From Pollenia angustigena (taxonomy: Eukaryota > Arthropoda > Insecta > Diptera > Polleniidae): 64,000 nucleotides of DNA. The position numbers were made by a program, and so were the translations under genes. The stretch's first letter is position 1. Every line of letters begins with the position of its first letter. Location: contig OV884060.1 in assembly GCA_930367215.1 (NCBI GenBank), positions 12,294,001 to 12,358,000 on the forward strand, in the 5' to 3' direction. Positions 9,563 through 20,860 of this stretch are shown piece after piece. The notes beneath the pieces were generated by a model. That model did no database searches. It worked only from the letters and a program-made list of their open reading frames with translations, and was not told the DNA's origin.

Positions 9563-11266
9563 TTTTGAAAATTTTGTTATAAATAAAATTAATAATACTT
9601 TTGCTTGTTTTCGCGAATAATGAATTTGGCATGCTTTAAAAAATTGTATGCCTTTGGAATAAGTGGAGAGTAGGTGCACTCTGCAATTGGAGGGCGTAGT
9701 ATTGCAACTACATGCACGTGTTATGAAATTTCGGGTGGCCTAATCGGAGTGTTTCAAATCTTATAAACTTAATTCTTTTTAAATGATTGGTGTCGAGGAA
9801 ATCTAAAATAAACATTTTGTTCGTGTTCATAATCCTTTACCAGTCAGAAATTTTTTCAAAAACGTATAAAAATCAATATTATATTGTCCCGAAAATTCGT
9901 TGATGTCAATTGTAAAGCATCCGTCCCTTCCTAGCCGCCTTGTAAGCAAAACCGTTACCCATAATTCCACAATGTCCATTTAAGAGTTATTTTTAGGTCG
10001 GAATGTATCTCTTTTTATTATGGATCCTACCCAGGGACCGTAAATAAGAGTTATCCGGAAAATTTTTACTGAAAAACTCTCCATATTAGAATCAACGCAG
10101 ACCTATCCTGTCATATCGAGCTCTTACCACAGAAAAAGCTTAAGCGACATAATTTTTAATTTTCGTTTTTTTTTTCGTAAATGACTTTTCTGTATAGAAA
10201 TAAATTTTGCACCAGCATTAACCGCTTTCAAAATCTACGGTGATCTTCAAAAATTATCTTAGCTCCACAGTTAAGACTAGGTTTTCATCGAAAAAATAAA
10301 ACTCTTAAAAAAAGAGTTTTTTCGCCATTTTAAAACCTGAACATCTTCTTATGCTTTACTTTTTAGATTCATCAACTGAACGCTCTAAAATATTATTATA
10401 GGAAAATAATTTGCCATTTGAAACTAATTTTTTTTTTAACAATAAAACAACATTAAAGTTAAGCTGTAATGAAACATTTATCTTTAAAAAACTAATAATC
10501 ATAAGATTATTTTTTATTATTTTGACTTTGAATATACAATATAATTTAAATATAAATTTTATTCTCATAATAATAAAAAAAACATTAAGAGATGTACTTT
10601 AAAATTAATAAAATTTAACAAATATGAAGTCGGCCTTTATGGTCTCAAACTGCATTAAAATAAGAGTTTTTATGATGATTAAGTTTATTACCAAATAGTA
10701 TTTTTTATTATACAGAAATCAAAGAAAATATAAATGTCAACATTAAAAACTCATCTAAAAGTTTTGTTAACATTTTGGATTATATTGTTGCCAACGCACA
10801 GTGGTTACACTTTTCGATAAATTATGTTTAGGACAAATTCATCTAGAAATTTTAAAAGTTTTTTATAAGAGGTAATTTTTTGGGGGATTTTGTTTTTGAT
10901 TTTCTGTGTGAAAACGGGTTCTCTTCTGGCATATTGCACTTCCCAAACATTTGGTTAATAATTTCAATTTACGTTAATTGGTTTTAGTACAGAGTCCTTT
11001 TGATTATAATATACACATTTTAAAAGAGCTTTGAATGAGTTAAATGAAAAGTTAAAACTTTTAATGACAACCAAAAGAAACATTTACGACGTTATATTAA
11101 CTACTCATGTTTTAGGCCATAAATGAATCATGCTAGTTTTGGATACCCTGTTCTAAAATTAAGGGTATTTCAGTGAAAGCTTTTACCAAAGATCGATACA
11201 CATGAAAGTCGAATGAAGCCAGTTCCCGAATCAATGTCAGCCTTCTTCAGCAAAACTTAACAAGCA
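9563..11266. other. AT-rich spacer, no gene seen
   Basis: No gene, RNA or clear element is seen. A small hairpin (AAACTCTT/AAGAGTTT) lies near 10300, and an AAGCTTAAGCGACA motif at about 10138 recurs at 36779 and (inverted) 39022, probably a dispersed-repeat end. Open frames near 10356-10602 on both strands are AT-rich artefacts. Confidence 0.55.
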
Positions 11267-11274
11267 CTATTTTC

Positions 11275-11872
11275 CTGTGTTCGAAAATAAAACGAACATT
11301 ATTAAGCGTACGGTTCACACACCCAGAAACGATATCTATATTAAAGTGTTTGTGTTTTAGTACACAGCCCTCAATAGCGTTTGTAGCTATTTTTACGAAA
11401 GTAACAAACATTATGTAGTGTTCTCTTTTTCGTTATAAAATAGAATAACTGTAGTTAATCTAAAGGCATACATTATATTTTAATGTTCCATAGTGTTTTT
11501 TTCCCATTGATGAAGTAATTACCAGTCAAAAAATCACTTCTGACAGGTATTGTTGTTGTTGCTTCGCAATTTTTACGACCGCATCACGAAAAGTACACAG
11601 GCTATTGGACATGTTTTGTTTGAGTAAACAATTTTTGTAGGCTTTTTGTTATTGTAAACATTTTTCATTTTCCTTAGCAGCCAAAAGGGTGCTGAAATGT
11701 TCTCATCTTTATGTTGAGTTGAATGAAACAGTACTATTTTACGATTATTACAAACAAAGAAACGTTTTTTTTAGGATATTTACTGTACAAACACAATTAG
11801 CATTTGTGTTTTCTACATTTCTGCCGTACAGAACACTAAAGAACAGTAAATAATATTTATTTTCGAACACTG
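11275..11872. mobile_element. hAT-type MITE, CAGTGTTCG family, copy 1
   Basis: Left end CTGTGTTCGAAAATAAA and right end, reading inward, CAGTGTTCGAAAATAAA form the inverted repeat. Flanks CTATTTTC (11267-11274) and CTTTTTTC (11873-11880) match at seven of eight positions, an aged 8-bp duplication. Subterminal sequence (CACACCCAGAAACGATATCT near 11320) matches the element at 57077-58285. No transposase is present. Confidence 0.75.
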
Positions 11873-11880
11873 CTTTTTTC

Positions 11881-12295
11881 TATATAATTTTTTAACTGGT
11901 CTTGCAACACATGGCAGAGAGTTGTCGTAATGAAATTTAACGCCTTCAAGTCTGGCAGTATATTACAGGCGTTTTGTATCTCTCTTTTCCTGCAAGCAAA
12001 ATTTCAAAAAAAAAAAAAAAACTTTTCCTATTTAATTCATTGCTTTCAGAATAATCCTGCTGTTTGAATAACTTCTTATGACCATGCAACATTGGCTTGA
12101 ACTAAGCTTATCTATATAGTGTCTGTCTTCCTTTTCAAAATTATCACTTATAAGCCCAACAAATCTTCAGTAGAGCTTCACTTTTTGTTTGATAAGAAGG
12201 TTAAGCACAACTTTTTGAATATTATAATTTCTCGACACTTTTAAGGCAAAAAAAAAAAAAAAAAAACTTTTTCTGTCATTATTTCCTTTCAAGAC
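11881..12295. other. AT-rich spacer, no gene seen
   Basis: Nothing recognisable beyond A-runs (about 12005-12021 and 12248-12266). Confidence 0.5.
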
Positions 12296-12619
12296 TAATG
12301 GCCATTTTCTCAATGTATCGACAAACTGCCTGTTACTTAATGTCAACATAAATTTATTGGAACGATAAACTGTCCGTTAACAATTTTGGGGTTCTCAATA
12401 TACCGACAAAAAACATTGTTTTCAGCTGGCAACACCACTCAAAATACATGAAATAGTTGGGAGTCAGCTGATTGAATTTATCTGTACGGCAAATAAAAGG
12501 AAAATTAATAATTGTCAGATGAGTGCCGGTTAGCTTTGCGATAAAATCGAATCAAATGAGACATTGATAAAACCAAATTGCTTTAATGTGCAGATTTTCG
12601 TAATGAGAAAATGGCCATA
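12296..12619. mobile_element. TA-type MITE, TGGCCATTTTCTCA family, copy 1 (uninterrupted)
   Basis: The ends are TAATGGCCATTTTCTCA and, from the right, TTATGGCCATTTTCTCATTA, consistent with a TA target duplication. The interior (GTTTTCAGCTGGCAACACC, TTATCTGTACGGCAAATAA) is repeated almost intact at 29040-29340. This copy preserves the uninterrupted sequence CTTAATGTCAAC at about 12337, the empty site for the insertion in copy 2. Confidence 0.8.
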
Positions 12620-13672
12620 AGTAAGAAGAAAAACAGTATTGATGCTGCTTTATAAGTTATTTAAGACACAAACCATGTCTCAAAGATTCATCTATTAAAA
12701 GAAATCCCGCATTTTTTTAATATATACACCCAACATTAAACGATTTCCTTAATTTGAGCTACATTTATAAACTTTTATAACTTATTTAAAATGTTTCAAA
12801 TTTAAGTGGAAATACAAAGACAATAAAATATTTTGTTAAAGGAGAAAAAAGAAAAGTAATTTCATTAAAATTATGTATTGTGGAATCATTTCAAACACAA
12901 TTTTACAGCCCCTCGAGCCCACAAACATTTAAAAATGTAATTACAATTAAATTTTTATTTAAAAGAAATTTAAATAAGAGTTGTAAAAATAACTATTTCA
13001 GATATTAGCATTCACTATAAAGTTTTATTTTGACATTGTATTTACAAATTTAAAATTAAGAAAGAACCATCAAAATATAACAAATAATAACAATCTAATA
13101 CACTTTACTTTTAGCTCATAGAGAAAATATCCAAGATAAAGTCGTAAAAATATGTTAAAATTTTATTAAAGAAAAACTTGTTTAACAACAAGTCTTTTAT
13201 ATGGCAAAACTTCCGGCATTTTAAATAACACAATATTTAAATTTCTTGTGTTTTCCCGTATTGTTGTTTTTGTTTTAAAATTGTATTCACCAATTTCTGG
13301 GAATACAAAACATAAAAAAATATTAAAAATTGTAAAATAACAGAGAGTATAGAGAAAAATTGCAAGACTGTAACACTTGATAAATACTTAATGCAAAAGC
13401 ACAGAGTGTGCTCGAACGAGTGTTGCCAGAGTGTGCTCGAACGGGTGTTGCCAGAAGTTGAGAAAAATTACCACAGGTGGAGATACATATAGAAACGTTA
13501 TTTTTTAATGCGTTTTTAATGCGGGAGGTATGATTCCCGAGAAAAAAATTATTTAGTTTGTGTCGGTGCCTAAATTTTTGTAAAGGGCCTACTGTAATAT
13601 GCTTAAGCTGGCTTAAGCAACTGTGCGAATATATGATAATTACACTGCTTTACAAATTTTTAATTTGGAAAA
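12620..13672. other. AT-rich spacer with a short tandem duplication at 13402-13455
   Basis: The only structured feature is two direct copies of AGAGTGTGCTCGAACG (G or A) GTGTTGCC at about 13402-13455. The rest is AT-rich without recognisable genes. Confidence 0.5.
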
Positions 13673-13794
13673 GTACCAAGAACGCCACATGCCTAGATAA
13701 GTTAGTTGGGACCTCGTGAACACGAAAAACGCTGTAATTTTTTCGTGTTTAGGAGGTCCCAATTAACTTATCTAGGCATGTGGCGTTCTTGGTA
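13673..13794. repeat. Near-perfect hairpin with 56-bp arms
   Basis: The left arm starts TACCAAGAACGCCACATGCC and runs to about 13729. The right arm (13738-13794) is its reverse complement with only a few mismatches or indels, and the loop is about eight bases. It could be a hairpin MITE or a source of hairpin-derived small RNA. The sequence is richer in GC than its surroundings. Confidence 0.85.
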
Positions 13795-14094
13795 TTTTTT
13801 GGGTGTAAACCAGTGTTATATGTATCATGTCATATTGTACTTTAGGAAACTTTGTGTTAAGTTTATTGAATCTGCCTGTTGCTTAAGAAAAGCGCGAAGC
13901 TGATCGCACTTTCCGTACGAAATCAAGTTGTTTTTTGATTTTATTTTTGTGTTCTTCAATGCATTTGAAATTTAAGTCCGGATTTTTTAAAAATTTTTTT
14001 TGTGCCTAATTTTACAACATATTTTAAAAATAATAAAAATAATCAGTATTGTGGTTATTTTGTTAAACTATTTATGGTTTTTAATCCAAATTTT
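13795..14094. other. AT-rich spacer, no gene seen
   Basis: Nothing recognisable beyond AT-rich sequence between the hairpin and the SINE tail. Confidence 0.5.
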
Positions 14095-14335
14095 AAGTAT
14101 TTTTATAATCAGGCTTAAGTTCATGAAATTTAATTTTCATTCAATTATTTTTATGAAGAAATGAATTTTACATCACGAAAATTAGTTAAAATTGTTATTG
14201 ATAATTTTTCATTCTTGACGTGGCTGGGGCTCGAACCCCGGCCGGCAGGTTACCATGACATGTTTCGATCGCAACCACTCGATCTCCTCAGATGGATTTG
14301 CCGTCTTACACTCGCAGCCATCGACGACTGCTGAC
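14095..14335 (-). mobile_element. tRNA-derived SINE, family 1, copy 1
   Basis: On the minus strand a B-box-like GGGGTTCGAGCCCC follows an A-box-like GATCGAGTGGTTGC about 45-50 bases upstream, the spacing of an internal pol III promoter. The body downstream (AAGAATGAAAAATTATCAAT, then TTCATGAACTTAAGCCT) matches the second copy at 23750-24010. tRNA-like head plus unrelated AT-rich body is the SINE organisation. Too diverged to be a functional tRNA gene. Confidence 0.7.
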
Positions 14336-14559
14336 GTCAATAGTCAAACATCAATCCTTAAACCAAATTGTATTTTAACCTTTGGTAGATCGAAATTTGC
14401 TTTTCTGAATAATTATCCATTTTTAATTGATTTTACGTGTTTTTTCCTTACTTCTATTCTTCTATTACTTCTCAAAGTTTGGGTTTTTATCTATACTAAT
14501 ATTTTAACGCTGAAAAGTTTATATGTTTCTATGTTTTTATGTTTGTAAGAGCTAATCTA

Positions 14560-15095
14560 CGGAACTGCGGGTCTGATTTTAAAAAACAACAAAATAAGTA
14601 ATGGAACCTCCAAACGGTCATAGGCCATGTAAGGTTCCACTAAAGTGCTATGAATTGGGTCCAGCGGCGATAACCTACTATTCTAACCTCACCCATATCT
14701 CCAAACTAAAAGAGACAGAACGAAATGTAATGCTTATCGTTGTTTTTTAGAAAAATAAGCGAACAGAGAGAGGTCTGGTACTTTTTTTTAAATTCGGCTC
14801 TTTAAGGGAGTAAACGGGTGAAACCTGAATTTTTGTACTTTTTTGTCACCCAGTCTATCTTTAAACCAACAAACGTAAAAATAAACATAAAATCACGTTC
14901 GAAATTTTTTTAAAATAAACAAAAAATTCGGTACTTTTTAGATATTCGAACGTTTAAGGGGTAAAATTCTAAACTTTTTTTGTTGTTACTTTTTTTTACT
15001 AAATATTTTTCTCAATTCTTTGGCTTATACGGCTCTTATTACAATACCCTAAAAGTGGAAATATGGAAAATTTAATTTCTTTCTTTAGCTTTTTG
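14560..15095. other. Moderately repetitive spacer
   Basis: Contains an imperfect inverted pair GGAACCT/AGGTTCC at 14604-14638 and several TTTGGTACTTTTTT-like phrases leading into the tandem repeat that follows. No gene seen. Confidence 0.4.
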
Positions 15096-16070
15096 GTTCT
15101 ACAACTGGTACTTTTTTAATTACTGTTAATATTGGACCTAGAAACATACGATTCAACATGCGATTTCCTGAATAAAAAGAATTTCCGTTAGTATTAAAAC
15201 ATAAAATTAAACATGCAAGTCCTGAGTGAATGACAATCTTTTAAGAGATCTATTTGGAATATTTCGTTCTTTAACTGGTACTTTTTTCCTTTAATTTTAT
15301 ACCTAGAAACATAAAATTAACATACAATTTCCTGAGTTAATGAGAATCTGTAAGCCGGGCCTATTGGTAATTTTTGTTCTTTAACTGGTACTTATTGAAT
15401 TGCCGTTAATATTAGACCTAGGAGGGGAAACGAGTCTGCACGCAGAGAAAAAATATGTTTAAATATGGTCACCTCCAACAATACTATGTTTAAAGAAAAT
15501 TTTCACCATATAATGTTTAATTTAACCATATTTTTGTCACCGACAACCATATTATGGTTAAATTAGTCCCCTAGGAAGAAGCCAAAACCATATTATGGTT
15601 GCTTCTAAACATGTTATGGTAAAATATGACAATTATTTGTTTTTAAATTAACAATAGTATTTTCCTCTTTTTCAAAAGGAACATGCTATGGGTGAAAACC
15701 AACCATGCTATTATAAGTGTTAAACATATTTAAGTTATTATAAGCCATAATATGTTCGGAGGCAACCATAATATGGTTGTGGCTTCGTGATGGATGACTA
15801 TTTTAACTATTATATGGTTGTCGTTGACAATAATATGGTTAAATTAAACATAATATGGTTAAACTTTTCTTTTAACATAGTATTGTTGGAGGTGACCATA
15901 TTTAACCATGTTTTTTCTCTGGGTGTGTAAGGGGGACTTTTTCGTACTTTTTTATTTCTTCAACTGATACTTATTGAATTTCCGTTAATATTTAACGAAG
16001 AAGCTTTTAATTTAACATGCAATGTGCTAAGGAAATACGAATCTGTGAGAGGGATTTTTGTTGATAGTGT
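15096..16070. repeat. Degenerate tandem repeat (AACTGGTACTT units), interrupted
   Basis: Units beginning TTCTTTAACTGGTACTTTTT recur near 15103, 15273, 15383 and 15961. They carry the later landmarks GTTAATATTAGACCTAGAA, ACATAAAATTAACATGCAA, TTTCCTGAGT and GAATCTGTAAG. Unit lengths vary (about 170, 110 and, after removing the nested element, about 90 bp). The element at 15439-15925 sits inside the array. Confidence 0.65.
15439..15925. mobile_element. ACCATAATATGGT palindromic element, best-bounded copy
   Basis: The termini are CACGCAGAGAAAAAATATG and, from the right, CACCCAGAGAAAAAACATG. The inverted match continues inward (AATATGGTCACCTCCAACAA) for about 60 bp. TG flanks both ends (15437-15438 and 15926-15927). 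The interior is built of ACCATAATATGGT palindromes. Host tandem repeat resumes cleanly on both sides (GAGTCTG before, TAAGGGGG after), which fixes the boundaries. No ORF. Confidence 0.8.
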
Positions 16071-16929
16071 TTAGGGCCGCTAAACCTCCCCTATTCAGAA
16101 CATATTAACTATCGTTTTAGAAGAGATTTATTAAAGCAATAGTTTTCGCAATCAAAAGAAAAAAAAAAGCCATTTTAACATGAGTAGGCTGTTCACCCTT
16201 CATTCCGTCTCCAGCCTACCTCTCCGCTCGACCGTCCCTTGACCGAATGCGAAAGCGACCAAGAGGAGACATACGGAGAATTTCTGACACTTTGAAAATA
16301 TCTACCCAATTTTGATGAAATTTGAATAGATATGTTGATCAGCGTAAAAAAAACTCACAAGGTTAATAGGAAGGGACCGATGGACAATTTCGATTTTAAT
16401 GAAAATTAAAACTAATTTAGATGGATGTACATACGAAACGAAAAATGTTTGATTTTTTATCGTAGATATTTTTAGAGGATTTTGTCTGGCAACACCGACC
16501 GACTCCAAATGATAAAAGTTCTTTTTTATTACATATTATTATTATTGACTTGAAGAAAAGTAAGTTGAAAGAAATGAAATCTTGTACACATTTTGCACAT
16601 GCAAATAAGTGTACAATAAAATTATGAATATATGAGGAGAACATTTATTTTTCTTTATATTTTTTCACAAATAAAATAAGCGCAAAAATTAGATTGAATA
16701 TTTAACGATTATAGTAAATCCTAAGCGAACCTTGCGAATTTTGAAGGAAAAATATGAACATATATGAAAAAAAATAAACAAAAATAAATATAATAAAAAT
16801 GAAAGTTCTAAGTATTATTCTGAGATTTAAGGAGAAATTATGGATTTAGCTGTACATTTATCAACTTTGTGCAAGCAGACAAAGGCAACTTTTTCCATAA
16901 ACTAAACTTTTACTGCACAAACCCGAAAC
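16071..16929. other. Spacer, no gene seen
   Basis: A short GC-richer block (16195-16280) and an INE-1-like phrase (CCCAATTTTGATGAAATTTG near 16303) are the only notable items. Confidence 0.45.
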
Positions 16930-17225
16930 TGAAACATACTATGGTTTGATTTTAATAATACGGGTGTTTGTAGGTTAACAAATTATGCTCTAATATAACC
17001 ATATCCGATTATGATATGGCCAAAATTAAGCTTAGTTTATGACGCAACTTAAATCTTAGGATGGAAAAAATATTAATTATAATATGGTAACAATTACCTT
17101 AAACATGATTAAAATTAGCCATAATTTGGTGAAAAATAACACGAATTTTTTTTTAAGATTAACAATAATATGATCATTATTTACTACACATATTATGGCT
17201 ATTTATTTCAGCTATTTTTTTCAAA
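16930..17225. repeat. Degenerate ACCATAATATGGT array
   Basis: Scattered ATAACCATAT, ATTATGATATGG, TATAATATGGTAA and CATATTATGGC motifs mark a decayed member of the palindromic family; boundaries are not visible. Confidence 0.45.
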
Positions 17226-17292
17226 GCATTTCTTTTATTTCGCGTTATAAATGTTATTATCCATTTCTGAATTCTGTTACATGATTTTTTGA

Positions 17293-17859
17293 ACTTTACA
17301 AAATACCCAGAATCAACTCTTGAAAATTCTGTGGAAAAATCAACGGCTCTTATCAGAAACCACCAGGTATATTACAAACAACATCAACAACTCTATCGTC
17401 GCTCAAAACAATCAACACAACAACAATACAAATAGCAATAGCAACAGCAACAACAACAATAATCAGAACAGTAGCCGCAGCAACAACATAAACAACAACT
17501 CAAGTCAAATCATCAATACAAACAACAATATTCATAATAATATTGTGGTAAACAACACTCATCAACAGCAACGTTCGAATCAAAATAACATCAACCACAA
17601 CAGAGTTGTCAACAACAGAAATATCAACAATAGAACAACAAACGAAATCGGAATTATCAACACCACCAAGACTAATAATCTGGCCAAGGATGTCAACGTA
17701 CTAAACGTGAAAAGCTTGTACTACACAACGCTAATAAACGAATTTTTCAATGACACAAGATTTCTTCAGCCAATTTATCACGTACACAACACAAGGCGTC
17801 GAGCGGAAGGAAGGTTCAAAGTAGAACGCTTTCGCAACGAATATGGAAGGAACACCTAA
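17293..17859 (+). CDS. Asn-rich hypothetical open frame (possible last exon or processed copy)
   Basis: The frame is open from just after a stop at 17290 to TAA at 17859, 188 codons with no ATG near its start. It would therefore need an upstream exon. The sequence CAAAATACCCAG at 17299-17310 resembles a splice acceptor after a T-rich stretch. The product is dominated by Asn (CAA/AAC/AAT repeats with Gln, Ser and Ile) to about residue 120. It then changes to a non-repetitive tail (LAKDVNVLNVKSLYYTTLIN, then FLQPIYHVHNTRRRAEGRF). AATAAA lies about 110 bp downstream. Function unknown; chance opening of a CAA-type repeat is the main alternative. Confidence 0.35.
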   Translation, partial: TLQNTQNQLLKILWKNQRLLSETTRYITNNINNSIVAQNNQHNNNTNSNSNSNNNNNQNSSRSNNINNNSSQIINTNNNIHNNIVVNNTHQQQRSNQNNINHNRVVNNRNINNRTTNEIGIINTTKTNNLAKDVNVLNVKSLYYTTLINEFFNDTRFLQPIYHVHNTRRRAEGRFKVERFRNEYGRNT

Positions 17860-18129
17860 GCCGTAACGCTACCTACAATTTTCAACACTATACCAACACA
17901 AACTTTAAATCTTAAAAACAAATGCACCAGAAACAAAATAATTAAAAAACATTACATAAGTTTGCAATAAAAGAAAATTCATGAATTAAAAACAATACTT
18001 TAAATTCCTGCAGACAAGCCGTATGGCTTAGCGGGTATAGCATTAATTATTATGTAAAATATTTATTGATTAATAAAAATGAATTTAATTAAAAAAAAAA
18101 AAAAAATGTTCAACTTAAAATTGACAGCA

Positions 18130-18575
18130 GAATTGGAACTTAACTAGAACTGAACTAGAATTGAACTAGAGCTGAACTAGAACTGAACTAGAACTGAATT
18201 AGAACTGAACTAGAACTGAACTAGAACTGAACTAGATCTGAAATATAACTGAACTAGAACTGAACTAGAATGAGATCTGAAATAGAACTGAACTAGAACT
18301 TAACTAGAACAGAACTAGAACTAGAGCTAGAACTATAACTGAACTAGAACTGAACAAAAACTTAACTACAACTGAACTAGAACTGAACTAGAACTGAACT
18401 AGAACTGAACTAGAACTGAACTAGAACTGAACTAGAACTGAACTAGAACTGAACTAGAACTGAGCTAGAACTGAGCTAGAACTGAACTAGAACTGAGCAA
18501 GAACTAGACTAGAACTGAACTAGAACAAAACAAGAACTGAACTAGAGCTGAACTAGAACTGTAGTAGCATACGAG
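18130..18575. repeat. 11-bp minisatellite (GAACTAGAACT)
   Basis: About 40 copies of GAACTAGAACT and variants (TTAACTAG, GAGCTAG, GAATTAG) run without a break. The central part (18365-18480) is the most homogeneous, suggesting recent expansion there. Confidence 0.95.
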
Positions 18576-19165
18576 CTGAACAAGAACAAGAACTGGGATC
18601 AAAAATAACAGTTATTTTGAAATATTGAAACAAAAAAGAATAGCATATAGAAGTAAATACCGGAAAACTGATTCAAGTACACCATATAGATCATTACGAA
18701 CTAGCCTATGATAAAATATATTGATTTTTATTAATTCCATTAAAAATAACAGATATTTTAAAATTTGTCGAGCAAAAATAAATGTCATTCTCTAAAAAAT
18801 CTACGTGTTATAGTAATTCAGTTGACTTTATATATGTAAATTCAACGATATTGTTACGACTCTTATATTTCTTCGGAGAATAACTTTTATTTTAGCTCGA
18901 AAAACAAATTACTGTTATTTTCGTAAATAAAAACATTTTTTCTAAAAAAGAAATAAAAAACAGTTATCCGTGGCTGGGATTGATACTCTTTCAATTATTT
19001 CAAAACAAATGCTAAATGCAGATATACTGTGTACTAGAAAAATAGTTATGATCTTATTTGTTAAACATTTGCAAATTTAATACAAACATATCGTAGTTGA
19101 TCAACAAGAGGGCATTAACTCATTTTTCTTTTTGAAAAAAAAAAATTAAAACTTATAACCGGACC
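18576..19165. other. AT-rich spacer, no gene seen
   Basis: No recognisable feature between the minisatellite and the TTAA-bounded element. Confidence 0.5.
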
Positions 19166-19169
19166 TTAA

Positions 19170-19824
19170 CCCTAGAACACACACCCGGGTACAAATATAT
19201 CCACTTGCAACTTTGCAGTGCTGTAACTCAGGAACGGCTTAACTTAAGGAATATAAATTTCGGATGTAGGAAACATAAGTAATTTCTAATTGTTTAAAGG
19301 TTATTTGATGCAATTCGGATCAGTGGTGCAGGAGCCACGAGCTTCCAAAGTCGACACCTACGTAAACACACACCCGGGATTCGTTTGTGCCACACCAGTT
19401 TATATCAAAATAAAAGGCAGCAAACCATTTTATAGTGTGTTTGAATTATATTATTTTATTTGAAAAATTAAAATTATGAATTTTGGTTACATATTGTGCA
19501 CTCGGTATTTGTGATCAGCTAAATAATGGCGAATGCACAACAACATCAAAAAGCAACCGTTAGAATATCCAAATACTACAAACACTTTTTTATCACTTGA
19601 ATAATAGTTGCCTGCATGAACTCTTTTGATTATATCTTTTGAACCAAGTACAATATTTGCATGAAACAAAACTAAAACATTTTTAAAATATTTATTTACG
19701 CTTTAAAAAAAATAAAAATTAAATTGGACCATTTAAACGTAAGAAAAAGCCAAAATAAGCTAGTATGTACAAACGTATCCCGGGTGTGTGTTCTCGTAGA
19801 AAAAGTTGGGTATGCATCGTACGG
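19170..19824. mobile_element. piggyBac-like MITE with TTAA flanks
   Basis: TTAA lies directly outside both ends (19166-19169 and 19825-19828). The left end is CCCTAGAACACACACCCGGG, beginning with the CCCTAGAA typical of piggyBac. The right end reads inward CCGTACGATGCATACCCAAC and then GAGAACACACACCCGGG. A third copy of AACACACACCCGGGAT is at about 19365 in the same direction as the left end. Repeated ACACCCGGG sites are candidate transposase-binding repeats. At 655 bp with no coding frame it is non-autonomous. Confidence 0.7.
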
Positions 19825-19828
19825 TTAA

Positions 19829-20043
19829 GCTTGATTCAAAAATAAGAAGAAATAAAATTTAAAAGGTCGAAGAAAATAGACTTAATAATTAAAACGTAAT
19901 ATTTATATCTATCTTTACCTGCTATTTTGTCTACTGTTTGGTTATGAAATCATTTGTGCGTCTTCAGATATGAAAAAACAATGAATGCCTAAATTACATA
20001 TCGAGCCTCTGCTGCAATAAAAACATAATTCTAATGTTTAATT
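19829..20043. other. Short spacer, no gene seen
   Basis: AT-rich linker between two DNA elements. Confidence 0.4.
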
Positions 20044-20860
20044 CAGTAGAATCACGATAATTCGTTAACGCGAGGGATCGGCCATTTCTTACGAATTATA
20101 GGGGCTTTCGATTTAGCGGGGTTTCGATTTAACGGGGTTAAAATAAAATAAATACGAATTAACGGGTTTTTTTTTTGGTGCTTGACAACTATGTGAGATA
20201 AGGCCATGATGGCTTTATTGCTCAATTTAATGGGAGATTAAGCCATAATGGCCTTATTGCCCAATCATTGAGAGGTAAGGTCATATTTAAAATTTTGCTA
20301 AATGAGAGATGTAGCCATATTTTTTCCCCAAATGAGAGATAAAGCCATATTTTTTCAGAATATTGTTATGCATGGCGTAGACATTTTGTAAAAGGGAAAA
20401 TCATTAGTTATCATTGAAAAACATGTTTTTATTCTTGTGACGCCCACAGGAAAACTTTATTCAGCGAAGCCACCTGCCGCGTTCTACTGGAGGAAAAACC
20501 CCCTCAGCACGGCCGCAGGCCGCCACGCAGAAAACTGAAATGATAGATAAAGCCATTTTCTAATATTGCTAATGTGAGCTAGGACCATGATGGCTTTATT
20601 CAAATAAAAAAAGGACTTTATCTCCCTATTGAATGAGAGACAAAGCCATCATGGCCTTATCTCACATGGTATTAAAGCACCCCACCCCCCTTATTAGATT
20701 TTAAGAAGATTTTATTTGATAAACAAATTACGAATTATCAAGGGGACCAAAATGTATAGAAATTTTACGCATTAACGAGATTTTTTCAAGGGACTGACAG
20801 TTTATTACGAATAATCGGGAATTAGGATTTATCGGGGTACGAATTATCGGGATTGGACTG
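20044..20860. mobile_element. pogo/Tigger-like MITE (interrupted)
   Basis: The left end CAGTAGAATCACGATAATTC and the right end reading inward CAGTCCAATCCCGATAATTC match well, and subterminal ATTAACGGGG/ATTATCGGGG phrases repeat on both sides. CAGTNNAANCNCGATNATNCG termini are typical of pogo/Tigger elements. TA follows the right end; the left flank is TT, so the duplication is decayed. A foldback insertion occupies 20177-20690, leaving about 300 bp of the original element. Confidence 0.65.
20177..20690. mobile_element. Foldback-like element 2 (AAGGCCATGATGGCTTT arms)
   Basis: Both arms consist of repeated GAGATAAGGCCATGATGGC units. The left edge is GGTGCTTGACAACTATGTGA and the right edge reading inward is GGTGCTTTAATACCATGTGA. 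In the centre (20455-20535) lies a decayed form of the CG-rich core (TTCAGCGAAGCC, GGCCGCAGGCCG). No unequivocal target duplication is visible. Arm sequence resembles foldback 3 at 58804-59619 but not foldback 1. Confidence 0.65.

Noticed and set aside
14200..14300. tRNA gene on the minus strand
   Set aside because: The head is joined to the same AT-rich body as at 23.9 kb and does not fold as a full cloverleaf.
15439..15925. Replication origin or scaffold attachment region based on AT-rich palindromes
   Set aside because: Sharp inverted termini and resumption of the host repeat on both sides indicate a mobile element; no origin evidence can be seen.
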